Shown here: piece by piece, positions 28,723 to 37,396 of the stretch
How positions within the stretch are numbered: the stretch's first letter is position 1
Layout of the letters: each line of letters opens with the position of its first letter
NCBI RefSeq assembly: GCF_044386045.1
Contig: NZ_JBISCD010000040.1
Coordinates: 372,001 to 436,000 of the forward strand
Direction: 5' to 3'
From: Thalassobellus sediminis
GTDB lineage: Bacteria > Bacteroidota > Bacteroidia > Flavobacteriales > Flavobacteriaceae
DNA: 64,000 nt
Notes under the pieces: model-generated
What the model was told of the DNA's origin: nothing
What the model saw: only the letters and a program-made list of their open reading frames with translations
Databases searched by the model: none
Position numbers and translations under genes: made by a program

Positions 28723-28730
28723 TATCTTTG
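28700..28730 (+). promoter_or_regulatory. canonical Bacteroidota promoter of rpoN
   Basis: TTTG (28700-28703), 19 bases, then TATCTTTG (28723-28730), 22 nt before the rpoN ATG. A TTGGCAC sequence directly upstream (28690-28696) resembles the -24 half of a sigma-54 promoter, but the matching -12 half is poor (GT where GC is expected). Confidence 0.75.
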
Positions 28731-28752
28731 AGCAACAACCTTAAATCGAAAC

Positions 28753-30210
28753 ATGCTTAAGCAATATTTACAATTTAAATTATCGCAAAAATTATCACCG
28801 CAACAAATTCAATTAATGAAATTGATTCAGTTGCCTACTCAAGCATTTGAACAACGTTTAAAACAAGAATTGGAAGAAAACCCTGCTCTTGAAGGAGGTA
28901 AAGAAGACATTGAAAACGAATATGATTCAGATTTAGACAATACCGATGATTTTGGAGATACTGAAACTATAAATGCTGAAGATATTAATGTTGATGAATA
29001 TTTAAGTGATGACGAAATTCCAGATTATCGTACACAAGCTAATAACTACAGTAGTGATGATGAGCAAAAAACCATGCCATATGCAGCAGGAACATCTTTT
29101 ACACAACATTTAGTAAATCAATTAAACACCTATAGATTATCTGATGAAGAAAGAGATATTGCCGAGTTTCTAGTTGGCAGTGTAGACGAAAGTGGCTATA
29201 TACGTCGTGAACTCACTGATATTATGGACGATTTGGCTTTTACACAAAATGTTTACACAACCGAAGAGAATATAGAAAAAGTTTTAAAAATAGTACACCA
29301 ATTAGATCCAGCTGGAGTTGGAGCGAGAAACTTACAAGAATGCTTAAGCATTCAATTGCATCGAAAAGAAAAAACAGCAGATTGTGAATTAGCCATTAAT
29401 ATTATTGATAATGCTTTTGAGCAGTTTACTAAAAAACACTATAAAAAATTACTTCAGAAATTTAATATTTCAGAAAATCAGTTAAAGGATGCTATTTCAA
29501 ATATCGAACATTTAAATCCAAAACCAGGAGGTTCTTACGCTGGAAACAATAGAATTGTTGAGCATGTGGTTCCTGATTTTGCAATTAAAATTGTTGATGG
29601 TGAATTAGAGTTAACCTTAAATGGAAGAAATGCTCCAGACCTTCATGTCTCAAGAGAATATAGCAATATGCTTAACGGCTATAAAGAAGCTAAGGACAAA
29701 TCAAAATCACAAAAAGATGCCGTTACTTTTATAAAACAAAAGTTAGATGCCGCTAAGTGGTTTATTGAAGCTATAAAACAACGTCAACAGACCTTATTTA
29801 TAACAATGAGTGCTATTATGCACTACCAAAGTGAGTATTTTTTAACAGGTGATGAGCGCAATTTAAAACCTATGATTCTTAAAGATATTGCAGATGAAAT
29901 TTCTATGGATGTTTCAACAGTATCTAGAGTTGCAAATAGCAAATATGTTGACACACCTTACGGAACTAAATTGATAAAAGAATTCTTTTCTGAATCGATG
30001 AAAAATGACCAAGGAGAAGATGTTTCAACAAGAGAAATAAAGAAAATATTAGAAACTGTTATTGAAGAAGAAGACAAGAAAAAACCATTAACAGATGAAA
30101 CATTAGCTTCTATTTTAAAAGAAAAAGGCTATCCCATTGCGCGTCGTACTGTTGCTAAATACAGAGAACAACAAGATATACCAGTAGCACGATTACGTAA
30201 AAAAATATAA
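28753..30210 (+). CDS. rpoN: RNA polymerase sigma-54 factor
   Basis: The 485-residue protein shows the three sigma-54 regions. Region I is Gln- and Leu-rich and binds activators (LSPQQIQLMKLIQLPTQAFE). A strongly acidic region II covers about residues 50-110. Region III holds core and DNA binding and ends in the RpoN box ARRTVAKYRE. It directs transcription from -24/-12 promoters when helped by AAA+ activators. No activator gene lies next to it in the window. Its stop codon overlaps the ATG of the next gene by one base (TAATG), so the PAP2-like protein is translationally coupled to it. Confidence 0.97.
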   Translation: MLKQYLQFKLSQKLSPQQIQLMKLIQLPTQAFEQRLKQELEENPALEGGKEDIENEYDSDLDNTDDFGDTETINAEDINVDEYLSDDEIPDYRTQANNYSSDDEQKTMPYAAGTSFTQHLVNQLNTYRLSDEERDIAEFLVGSVDESGYIRRELTDIMDDLAFTQNVYTTEENIEKVLKIVHQLDPAGVGARNLQECLSIQLHRKEKTADCELAINIIDNAFEQFTKKHYKKLLQKFNISENQLKDAISNIEHLNPKPGGSYAGNNRIVEHVVPDFAIKIVDGELELTLNGRNAPDLHVSREYSNMLNGYKEAKDKSKSQKDAVTFIKQKLDAAKWFIEAIKQRQQTLFITMSAIMHYQSEYFLTGDERNLKPMILKDIADEISMDVSTVSRVANSKYVDTPYGTKLIKEFFSESMKNDQGEDVSTREIKKILETVIEEEDKKKPLTDETLASILKEKGYPIARRTVAKYREQQDIPVARLRKKI

Positions 30211-30815
30211 TGAATTGGCTTTTAAAAAGTATATCGTATATATTCCATCCATTACTAATGCCGCTTCTAGGTGTTCTTTTTTATTTTTCAAAATCGCCTA
30301 GATTTATACCTACTGAGATTAAACAGGCGAAAATAGTTTCTCTAATTATACTTACCATCATTCTGCCTATATTACTCTATTTTTTATTAAAAACATTGGG
30401 GAAGGTAAAATCTATTTACTTAAAAAGCACAAACGAACGAATTTACCCTTTAGCACTTAATTGCATTGTTATTCTTATTATAATTCAACGTATTTTAACT
30501 CCTACACAAGTTTTAGAACTCTACTATTTCTTTGTTGGCATATTAATATCTACAATGGCCTGTTTATTACTTGCCGTTATGAAGTTTAAAGCAAGTATAC
30601 ATATGATTTCTGTTTCAGGAGTCTTTATGTTTTCTGTAGCCTTAAGTATTCATTTTAGTATTAACATTAACGCTACTTTGGCTTTAATGATGATTTTAAT
30701 TGGAGCCGTAGCTACTTCTAGATTACATTTAAAAGCACATCCCTACAAAGAATTAATTATGGGAATATTTGTTGGTATAATTCCTCAACTCATATTAGTA
30801 CCATATTGGTTATAG
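30210..30815 (+). CDS. divergent PAP2-like integral membrane protein
   Basis: The 201-residue protein is almost entirely hydrophobic, with about six membrane helices. Three spaced motifs line up with the PAP2 phosphatase signature. RIYP (77-80) is in the place of the KX6RP end. KASIH (127-131) is in the place of PSGH. SR-x5-H-x3-E (170-181) closely matches SR-x5-H-x3-D, with Glu for the final Asp. The serine-glycine of PSGH is not conserved, so catalytic activity is doubtful. Families of this kind act on lipid phosphates. Coupling to rpoN by a TAATG overlap is clear; its reason is not. The 3' end overlaps the convergent barrel gene by six bases. Confidence 0.7.
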   Translation: MNWLLKSISYIFHPLLMPLLGVLFYFSKSPRFIPTEIKQAKIVSLIILTIILPILLYFLLKTLGKVKSIYLKSTNERIYPLALNCIVILIIIQRILTPTQVLELYYFFVGILISTMACLLLAVMKFKASIHMISVSGVFMFSVALSIHFSININATLALMMILIGAVATSRLHLKAHPYKELIMGIFVGIIPQLILVPYWL

Positions 30816-31508
30816 TATATAAAACATTAAACCAACTTTTATAGCATTCATATTTAATGACAGACCATTTTTTAATTTAGCATTATTAGAAAAAACGGAA
30901 TTTAAAGCATAATACATGTAAACATTCCAAGTATTGTAACCAGCACTTAATGTTAAACCATATTGTATCTTATTAAAAGCATCAATATCAGTATATTTAA
31001 AACTACCTAAATCTCCAATATATTTAGTTGTATGCGCAAACATATAACTAATCTTAAAACCTGTATAAATACGCCAAAAATCATACTCTGTTGGCGTGGA
31101 ACTTCGCCATCTAAACTCTAGAGGAACTTCAAGTAAGTGACTAGAAAATTTATTTTTAGTATATGTATTATCATCTACTAAAACACTATAAGATACGATC
31201 CCTAAATTATCTTTACTAATAAGTAAATTCTCAATAAAAGAATTAGCAGAATAACCTAACCCTAAACCAATAGAAACGTTTCTATTTTTATTTATTGGCA
31301 TATCTCTAATGAAACCTAAATGAAAACCACTTGAAAATCCGCTTTGGGATAAATCTTTAGGCTTATTCCCAAATAAATTATTTGTTACACCTATATAAAA
31401 TTGATCTTCGCGATATAGTGAATCAATCTCTGCATTAACAACTTCTTGGGCATTAATTGTTATCACAAAAAAAGTAATATGTATCAAAGTAAACAATTTC
31501 TTCATCAT
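30810..31508 (-). CDS. outer-membrane beta-barrel (porin-like) protein
   Basis: The product of about 232 residues has a signal peptide (KKLFTLIHITFFVITINAQ). It is followed by alternating beta-strands such as FHLGFIRDMPINKNRNVSIGLG, LLEVPLEFRWR and YGLTLSAGYNTWNVYMYYAL, ending in VGLMFYIL. This is the pattern of small outer-membrane barrels (OMP_b-brl type). A longer reading frame starts at 31559, but the double ATG at 31508/31505 directly precedes the signal peptide. It is the last gene after exbB-orf-exbD-exbD, so it probably works with that energy-transducing complex; this is inferred from position only. Confidence 0.8.
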   Translation of the reverse strand: MMKKLFTLIHITFFVITINAQEVVNAEIDSLYREDQFYIGVTNNLFGNKPKDLSQSGFSSGFHLGFIRDMPINKNRNVSIGLGLGYSANSFIENLLISKDNLGIVSYSVLVDDNTYTKNKFSSHLLEVPLEFRWRSSTPTEYDFWRIYTGFKISYMFAHTTKYIGDLGSFKYTDIDAFNKIQYGLTLSAGYNTWNVYMYYALNSVFSNNAKLKNGLSLNMNAIKVGLMFYIL

Positions 31509-31592
31509 AACTAGATTATAATATACCGAAAATAAAAAGGGCATTCTATTAAAGAACACCCTTATATATTTAACAAATTAAGATTATTTTAC

Positions 31593-32066
31593 TTAATTAT
31601 TCAATGCATCTCCACTACCAGTTGTGTAATTAATTTTTAATGCATTTACTTTTCTCAACTCTTGCTTAACATCTCCAACTATACCCATATTAGCATCTTT
31701 ATCTACTTTTAAAGAAACTGTTAAATAAGGTATAAGTTCTTCTCTTAACGCAGCTCTTTCGGCACCTATAAAAGCTGCTATATCAGTAACTTCAGCAAAA
31801 TTATCATTTAATTGAATTCTTGCCTCAGTACCAAAGTTCTTATAGTTATCACTAGGTTTTCCCATATATATATAACTAACAGGATTCTTTTTATCTAGTT
31901 TTTCTATTTGGTTAGCTAATGGCAATGCATTCTTTATTTTAAGTGTATCTTCTCTCATTACGGTAGCAACCATAAAAAAGAATAATAACATAAATACAAT
32001 ATCTGGTAATGATGCTGTGTTAATTGGAGCTAATCCTCCATCTTTTTTCTTTTTAAATTTAGACAT
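31593..32066 (-). CDS. exbD: ExbD/TolR-family biopolymer transport protein (second copy)
   Basis: The 157-residue protein has a lysine-rich cytoplasmic N-terminus. A single membrane helix carries the proton-relaying Asp (PDIVFMLLFFFMVATV, Asp about 22), and a periplasmic domain of about 110 residues follows. With ExbB it forms a proton-driven motor for TonB-type transport. It is the second of two ExbD genes in the operon, separated from the first by 33 bases; paired ExbDs are usual in Bacteroidota and may form mixed dimers. Confidence 0.93.
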   Translation of the reverse strand: MSKFKKKKDGGLAPINTASLPDIVFMLLFFFMVATVMREDTLKIKNALPLANQIEKLDKKNPVSYIYMGKPSDNYKNFGTEARIQLNDNFAEVTDIAAFIGAERAALREELIPYLTVSLKVDKDANMGIVGDVKQELRKVNALKINYTTGSGDALNN

Positions 32067-32099
32067 ATTATCTCTATTTATTTAATTCTACATTACCTA

Positions 32100-32705
32100 C
32101 TATTGCACTTCAGATAGCTTTTGAGGAATTTCTTCTTTAATCAAATCTATAAGGTCTTTCAACTTATCCTTGTTACCAGGCCATTGAACATTTTTATAGT
32201 TATTTTGCATTTGAACAAAATCCATACCAGAAAATCCTTTTTGAGGACCTAATTGGAGTGCTCGTCTATTTCTTAAAACATTATAAGCTGCAACTAATTC
32301 ATTTTGTACAGATATATATGATGAATAAGAAGTTTCTCTATCATTAGCTAAAGAGATAATTGCTTTCACAGGATTATCAGAAGATGATGGGTTTTTATTT
32401 CCTTGACAAAAGCTACAAGAACCATCTCCATTATTATCTAAAAATTCAACAGCTGCTTGCCTTAAATCTTTAAGTTCCATCACCTCATCTTCGACTAACA
32501 ACTGATCATTTTTATTTATTATAACAGTAAATATATTCTTCTGTTTAATAACAACATCTTGTTCAGAATCATCAATAGGTGGTAATTTTCGATTAATACC
32601 AGAATCTTTTTCAATGGTAGTTGTAACCAAGAAAAAAATTAATAGTAAAAAAGCAATGTCGGCCATTGAGCCTGCATTAACTTCTGGTGCTGCTCTTTTT
32701 GCCAT
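32100..32705 (-). CDS. exbD: ExbD/TolR-family biopolymer transport protein with periplasmic CxxC
   Basis: The 201-residue ExbD has the membrane helix with the conserved Asp (MADIAFLLLIFFLVTT, Asp about 16) and a longer periplasmic part than the neighbouring copy. Residues 92-110 form an extra loop with the sequence NGDGSCSFCQGNKNPSSSD. It has two cysteines spaced CxxC, unusual in a periplasmic domain unless oxidised or metal-bound. One base separates its ATG from the stop codon of the upstream membrane protein gene, so expression is tightly coupled. Confidence 0.93.
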   Translation of the reverse strand: MAKRAAPEVNAGSMADIAFLLLIFFLVTTTIEKDSGINRKLPPIDDSEQDVVIKQKNIFTVIINKNDQLLVEDEVMELKDLRQAAVEFLDNNGDGSCSFCQGNKNPSSSDNPVKAIISLANDRETSYSSYISVQNELVAAYNVLRNRRALQLGPQKGFSGMDFVQMQNNYKNVQWPGNKDKLKDLIDLIKEEIPQKLSEVQ

Positions 32706-32706
32706 A

Positions 32707-33141
32707 TTATTTTACCATTTTTTTAATTCCGAAAAACAACATAGAACCTCCTGCTATTAAAAGAAGTAAGTAGAATAACCATAATCCTGCTCCTAATAAT
32801 TGTGAACCTCCTGCTGACAAAGAACCTCCATCTTTTAATGGTGTTTCAACTCCATTAGCTAATCCGAAATAACATATAGCTGATAGTAAAGCAAAAACTC
32901 CAACACCTTTTAAAGTGCTTTTTAGCTTATCTCCATCAGACACTATGTTTTTCAAACTAAAAATAACTACAAAAGCTAATGTTAAAAAGAAAACAATGTA
33001 TCCTATATACATAAACGAATTTACAGATCCACTTGATTCCCCAGCTTTTATAGCTTCATCTCCTGCCGATATTATCATAGCTAGAAATACAATAGAAAGC
33101 ACTCCTACAACCGCTAATAATATAGTTAATATTTTTTTCAT
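32707..33141 (-). CDS. small four-helix membrane protein of the exb operon
   Basis: The 144-residue protein has four hydrophobic helices (about 4-26, 44-64, 80-96 and 118-142), with short Gly/Ser-rich loops. No named domain is recognised. It sits between exbB and the first exbD and almost touches the latter, so it is probably an accessory subunit of the ExbB-ExbD complex; this is inferred from position alone. Confidence 0.75.
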   Translation of the reverse strand: MKKILTILLAVVGVLSIVFLAMIISAGDEAIKAGESSGSVNSFMYIGYIVFFLTLAFVVIFSLKNIVSDGDKLKSTLKGVGVFALLSAICYFGLANGVETPLKDGGSLSAGGSQLLGAGLWLFYLLLLIAGGSMLFFGIKKMVK

Positions 33142-33257
33142 CTGTTTAAATTTTATTGTGTTAATAAGTCAGATGTAATTCACCAAAATCATATATAAGG
33201 TTAATACAACCCTAATTATATATGGCTCATTTCATAATACTTACAATTTTTAAATTA

Positions 33258-34028
33258 TTACTTCTTGTTTCTAATTAACAAGTCCATTAATGTAATAGAA
33301 GAATCTTCCATATCATTAACTATGCTATCAATTTTAGCAATAATATAATTGTAAAAAATTTGAAGTATGATTGCTACAACTAAACCAAATACTGTAGTTA
33401 AAAGTGCTACTTTAATACCACCAGCTACTAAAGATGGGTTCATATCTCCAGCTGCTTCAATTTTATCGAATGCCTGAATCATACCAATTACAGTACCCAT
33501 GAAACCAAGCATTGGCGCTAATGCTATAAATAATGAAATCCAAGATACATTTTTCTCTAATTGTCCCATTTGTACACCACCATAAGCTACAACAGCTTTT
33601 TCTGCAGCTTCAACACCTTCATCTACTCTATCTAAACCTTGATAGAAAATAGAGGCTATAGGCCCTTTAGTGTTTCTACAAACTTCTTTTGCAGCTTCAA
33701 CACCACCAGATGATAACGCATCTTCAACAGATTGAGTTAATTTTTTTGAATTTGTAGTAGAAAGGTTTAAAAAGATAATTCTTTCAATAGCAATAGCTAA
33801 ACCTAGAATTAAACATAAAAGTACTATTCCCATAAAACCTGGGCCACCTTCAATAAAACGCTTCTTTAATTCTTGATGAAATCCTAGCTCTTCAGCAGGT
33901 GCTGGATCAGCTTCTTGAGTTGTTGTTGTTGTTACAGTTGTTACTGCTGCACTATTACTTGTAGTTGCATTAGCAGTTCCGAATGCCATCATTCCAGCGA
34001 TAGCAAGGATAGAAAATAATCTTTTCAT
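33258..34028 (-). CDS. exbB: MotA/TolQ/ExbB proton channel protein
   Basis: The 256-residue protein has an N-terminal signal-like helix and a Thr/Ala-rich periplasmic stretch (to about 45). The ExbB core of three helices follows. The second and third helices appear as WISLFIALAPMLGFMGTVIGMIQAF and GGIKVALLTTVFGLVVAIILQIFYNY, the family's most conserved part. ExbB pentamers surround ExbD and use the proton gradient to energise TonB. It is the first gene of the minus-strand exb operon; no TonB gene is adjacent, but a TonB-domain protein is encoded at 58.4 kb. Confidence 0.95.
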   Translation of the reverse strand: MKRLFSILAIAGMMAFGTANATTSNSAAVTTVTTTTTQEADPAPAEELGFHQELKKRFIEGGPGFMGIVLLCLILGLAIAIERIIFLNLSTTNSKKLTQSVEDALSSGGVEAAKEVCRNTKGPIASIFYQGLDRVDEGVEAAEKAVVAYGGVQMGQLEKNVSWISLFIALAPMLGFMGTVIGMIQAFDKIEAAGDMNPSLVAGGIKVALLTTVFGLVVAIILQIFYNYIIAKIDSIVNDMEDSSITLMDLLIRNKK

Positions 34029-34103
34029 GTTCTCGATCTTAATTTTATTAGTTAAAGTGTTAAAGATATAAAAAATAAAGTAATTAAAAGTAAAAAATAA
34101 CAG

Positions 34104-34191
34104 CAGAGAGAAAGGGATTCGAACCCTCGATACGCTATTAACGTATACACGCTTTCCAAGCGTGCGCCTTAAGCCACTCGGCCACCTCTCT
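34104..34191 (-). tRNA. tRNA-Ser(GGA)
   Basis: The 88-nt gene folds into a class II tRNA with a long variable arm. The acceptor stem is AGAGAGG with TCTCTCT (one G-U pair). The D arm contains GGCCGAGTGGCTTAAGG. The anticodon loop is TTGGAAA with anticodon GGA at 34155-34157 of the plus strand. The T arm holds GGTTCGAATCC. The discriminator base is G and CCA is not encoded. It lies alone between exbB and the asparaginase gene. Confidence 0.96.
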
Positions 34192-34267
34192 GTATTTAAT
34201 CTTAGTTAAATTACAGGGTATGAAATAACGAAAAAAAGTTTAAAAGCTAAAATTTTATAAGTTAAAT

Positions 34268-35296
34268 TTAAGACATTTCTCCTCTCAGCGATTTTTCAAA
34301 CAAGCTTTTAAATTTTTCACTTGAAATATTTTGCCCCAACATAAACATTAACTTTGCAATTGCTGCTTCTGTAGTGATATCTTTTCCTGATATAACACCT
34401 ATCTCTTTTAACTGATTACTAGTCTCATACCGCCCCATCATAACACTACCACCAGAACATTGTGTTATATTGACAATATGAATCCCTTTTGAAATTGCTT
34501 CTTTTAACATCTTGATAAACCATTTTTCTGTAGTACAATTTCCAGAGCCAAAAGTTTCAATTATGACTGCTTTTAGCTTAGGTGATTTAATAATTCCCAT
34601 AATTATATCTTCAGAAATACCCGGAAACAACTTAATAAGAGCTATATTATTATCTAATTTTTTATGAATTTGAAACATTTTATTCAAACTCGGCTTGAAT
34701 AAATATTTGTTATTAATTTTTAAATGCACTCCAGATTCTGCTAAATCTGGATAATTAAAAGAAGCGAATGCTTGAAAATTTTCTGCATTAATTTTTGTTG
34801 TTCTATTTGCTCGATATAATTTATATTCAAAATACAAACATACTTCCTTTATTAAAGGTTTTCCTTCGCTTTTTAAAGACGCTACTTGAATAGAGGTTAT
34901 TAAGTTCTCTTTTGCATCAGTGCGTAAATCGCCAATTGGCAATTGAGAACCTGTAAATATTATGGGCTTATCTAAATTTTCAAACATAAAACTTAAACCA
35001 GATGCTGTATAGCTCATGGTATCACTTCCGTGTAAAACAACAAAACCATCAAACTTTTCGTAATTTGTTTCTATAAGTTCTGCTATTTGTATCCAATACT
35101 CAGGTTTCATATTACTAGAGTCTATTGGCTCAAATGAAGCTGTATCTATATTACAATCTAATAATTGTAACTCTGGTATTTTCTCTAGAAGTGTTTTAAA
35201 ATCGAAAGCCTTTAACGTTCCCGTTTTAAAATCTTTAATCATACCTATAGTTCCACCAGTATATATAAGCAATATGTTAGCTTTTGATTTATTCAT
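34268..35296 (-). CDS. ansA: type I (cytoplasmic) L-asparaginase
   Basis: The enzyme hydrolyses asparagine to aspartate and ammonia. The 342-residue protein has both active-site threonine motifs: IYTGGTIGM near the start and HGSDTMSYTA around residue 90. The later GSGNCTTE and TQCSGGSV are also present. It lacks a signal peptide, which fits the cytoplasmic low-affinity type I form. It lies three bases downstream of the TatD gene on the same strand, forming a two-gene operon. Confidence 0.93.
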   Translation of the reverse strand: MNKSKANILLIYTGGTIGMIKDFKTGTLKAFDFKTLLEKIPELQLLDCNIDTASFEPIDSSNMKPEYWIQIAELIETNYEKFDGFVVLHGSDTMSYTASGLSFMFENLDKPIIFTGSQLPIGDLRTDAKENLITSIQVASLKSEGKPLIKEVCLYFEYKLYRANRTTKINAENFQAFASFNYPDLAESGVHLKINNKYLFKPSLNKMFQIHKKLDNNIALIKLFPGISEDIIMGIIKSPKLKAVIIETFGSGNCTTEKWFIKMLKEAISKGIHIVNITQCSGGSVMMGRYETSNQLKEIGVISGKDITTEAAIAKLMFMLGQNISSEKFKSLFEKSLRGEMS

Positions 35297-35299
35297 ACT

Positions 35300-36067
35300 T
35301 TAAACTTTAAAAACGTTTTTTGAGTTTTGAGTTGTAATAGTTGCAACTTCTTCTGGAGTCCTATTATATAGGACAGCTAATTTCTCTAACACCTTTATAA
35401 TATATACGCTTTCATTTCGCTTCCCTCTGTATGGTGTTGGTGCTAAATATGGCGCATCGGTTTCTAAAACAATGTGCCTTAAATCTATTTGATTTAAAAA
35501 CTGATCTATTTTTCCATTCTTAAAAGTAGCGACACCACCAATTCCTAATTTTAAATTATAAGAAATAGCTTGACGTGCTTGTTCTAAAGTTCCGGTAAAA
35601 CAATGAAAAACGCCAAATAAATCATCGCTTTTCTCACTCTCTAAAACCTCAAAAACTTCATTAAAAGCATCTCTACAATGTATATTAATTGGCAACTGAT
35701 ACTTTTTTGCTAATTGAATTTGATATTTAAAGGCTTCTTTTTGAATTCCCAATGTTGATTTATCCCAGTACAAATCAATACCAATTTCGCCTACTGCATA
35801 AAATTTTCGGCTTGCAAGCATTTCTTCAATATGCTTTAACTCTTCTTTATAATTCTCTTTTACATGCGTAGGGTGTAACCCCATCATTAAAAATACATTC
35901 TCTGGATACTCTTTTTCAAGCTGAAGCATCGATTCGGTATACGTTGAGTCAATTGCTGGAATAAAAAATCTGGAAACACCTTGTTCTATAGCACGACTCA
36001 TCATGTCGCTTCTATCTTCATCAAATGCTTCACTATATAAATGTGTATGTGTGTCTGTAACTATCAA
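35300..36067 (-). CDS. TatD family metal-dependent hydrolase
   Basis: The 255-residue protein is a TIM-barrel hydrolase of the TatD type, which in studied members removes nucleotides from DNA 3' ends. Metal ligands are visible: DTHTHL near the N-terminus, GEIGIDLYW, INIHCRDA, GVFHCFTG and ETDAPYLAP. Length is usual for the family. The only in-frame start is a TTG at 36067, because a stop codon lies six bases upstream; the next residues (IVTDTHTH) are the normal family beginning, so TTG initiation is likely. The asparaginase gene follows directly. Confidence 0.93.
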   Translation of the reverse strand: MIVTDTHTHLYSEAFDEDRSDMMSRAIEQGVSRFFIPAIDSTYTESMLQLEKEYPENVFLMMGLHPTHVKENYKEELKHIEEMLASRKFYAVGEIGIDLYWDKSTLGIQKEAFKYQIQLAKKYQLPINIHCRDAFNEVFEVLESEKSDDLFGVFHCFTGTLEQARQAISYNLKLGIGGVATFKNGKIDQFLNQIDLRHIVLETDAPYLAPTPYRGKRNESVYIIKVLEKLAVLYNRTPEEVATITTQNSKNVFKV

Positions 36068-36128
36068 ATACTAAAGTTTAAAATTTCTACTTATATTTTT
36101 TTTGTAAAAATAATTGTTTTTACATCAT

Positions 36129-36136
36129 TATATTTG
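36129..36136 (+). promoter_or_regulatory. -7 promoter element of the retropepsin-like gene
   Basis: TATATTTG matches TAnnTTTG 14 nt upstream of the ATG. TTTG at 36101-36104 is a few bases too far for the standard spacing. Confidence 0.4.
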
Positions 36137-36150
36137 TTTAAAATTAATTT

Positions 36151-36591
36151 ATGGCAAAGCTTCAACAATTTCTTCTCGACAAAGGCTACACTAAAATAAA
36201 ATTACATTTAACCCAAACTAATCATTTTGAAATTAAAGCATCAATAAATAGCAAAAAAGGGTTATTTATTTTAGATACTGGAGCATCAAGTTCTTGTGTT
36301 GGTTTTGAAGCTGTTGACACCTTTAACCTAAAAGTTAAGGATTCTGAAATTAAAGCTGCTGGAGCTGGAGCTACAGGTATGGAAACAAAAATGTCTAAAA
36401 AAAACAAGGTGAAAATTGGCAAATGGAAAAATGACAAAGTTATTTTAGTTTTATTTAACCTTAGCCACGTAAATTCGGCTTTAATTAATCATAACTCAAA
36501 ACCTGTAGATGGTATTATTGGTGCGGATATTTTGAAAAAGGGAAAAGCCATTATAGATTACGAAAAGAAATATCTATATTTAAAATTATAA
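36151..36591 (+). CDS. retropepsin-like aspartic protease (clan AA)
   Basis: The 146-residue single-domain protein carries the aspartic-protease signature FILDTGASSSCV (Asp about 42) and the matching late motif DGIIGADILKK. Such proteins work as dimers, each chain giving one Asp. No signal peptide or membrane segment is present, so it is probably cytoplasmic. Substrate unknown. It lies 35 bases upstream of the response regulator gene in the same direction and may share its transcript. Confidence 0.85.
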   Translation: MAKLQQFLLDKGYTKIKLHLTQTNHFEIKASINSKKGLFILDTGASSSCVGFEAVDTFNLKVKDSEIKAAGAGATGMETKMSKKNKVKIGKWKNDKVILVLFNLSHVNSALINHNSKPVDGIIGADILKKGKAIIDYEKKYLYLKL

Positions 36592-36626
36592 ATTATCAAC
36601 TACTAATAGCATTTAACCCTTAATTA

Positions 36627-37259
36627 ATGAGTACCTCTATTGTAATTGCAGATGACCATCCTTTAATGTTAAGAGGTTTAACCGATTTTTTAACTTCTAA
36701 AAACTTTGACATTGTAGGTAGTGCTACAGATGGAAATAGTGCTTATAATCTTATCGTAAAATTAAAACCAGAAATTGCCATCCTAGATATAAGAATGCCG
36801 CATAAAACCGGTATAGAAATTGCTGAGGCTTGTAAAAAAAACAACTTACCAACAAAAATTATTCTTATCACTTTTGATAAAGAAGAAGATTTATATGATA
36901 AAGCAAAAGAACATAATGTATATGGTTATATTTTAAAAGATTTTGCAATTGAAGAAATTGAAATTTGTATTGAAAATGTCATTAATAATCAACCTTATTT
37001 TAGTGAAGAAATTCAATCTTATTTAAATCATAACATACATAATGAAAAACCAAAAGGTTTAGAACTTTTAACTAGATCTGAACTAAAAATAACAAAACTG
37101 ATATCTGAAAACAAAACTAGTCAAGACATAGCTAAAGAACTAAACATTTCTGTACGAACTGTAGACAAGCATAGAAGTAATATAGTTGCTAAGCTAGGCT
37201 TAGACAACAAACCTACATCACTTTCTATTTGGGCAAACGTTAATAAAACAAATTTGTAA
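36627..37259 (+). CDS. NarL/FixJ-type response regulator
   Basis: The 210-residue protein has a receiver domain (about 1-120) with the acidic pair DD at 9-10, phosphoacceptor Asp 54 in AILDIRMP and a Lys in ILKDF. A LuxR-type helix-turn-helix follows (about 145-205; LTRSELKITKLISENKTSQD, SVRTVDKHRSNI). It should be switched by phosphorylation, but no histidine kinase gene is in the neighbourhood, so it is an orphan here. The terminator-like hairpin begins inside its stop codon. Target genes unknown. Confidence 0.93.
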   Translation: MSTSIVIADDHPLMLRGLTDFLTSKNFDIVGSATDGNSAYNLIVKLKPEIAILDIRMPHKTGIEIAEACKKNNLPTKIILITFDKEEDLYDKAKEHNVYGYILKDFAIEEIEICIENVINNQPYFSEEIQSYLNHNIHNEKPKGLELLTRSELKITKLISENKTSQDIAKELNISVRTVDKHRSNIVAKLGLDNKPTSLSIWANVNKTNL

Positions 37260-37285
37260 AATACGTAGAACTGCGTATTTTTTTT
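37258..37285 (+). terminator. hairpin terminator of the response regulator gene (twin 1)
   Basis: AAAATACG pairs with CGTATTTT around the loop TAGAACTG, followed by more T. The core is almost identical to a second hairpin about 140 bases downstream. Confidence 0.75.
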
Positions 37286-37342
37286 AACGTATATATACTT
37301 TACATTTACAGTGCTATTAATTAGTTCTTAGGGAGAATTATA

Positions 37343-37375
37343 GAAAACTCTAAATTGTTATGATTTAGAGTTTTC
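37343..37375. repeat. 13-bp hairpin between the twin hairpins
   Basis: GAAAACTCTAAAT and ATTTAGAGTTTTC pair perfectly around a TGTTATG loop. T runs on both sides are short. It could act as a terminator or RNA structure; no gene lies directly before it. Confidence 0.6.
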
Positions 37376-37396
37376 GCTTTTAACAAACTATCCAAA

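Noticed and set aside
31509..31559. Extended N-terminus of the barrel gene after the exb operon
   Set aside because: The extension lies before a complete signal peptide that starts at the double ATG at 31508/31505.
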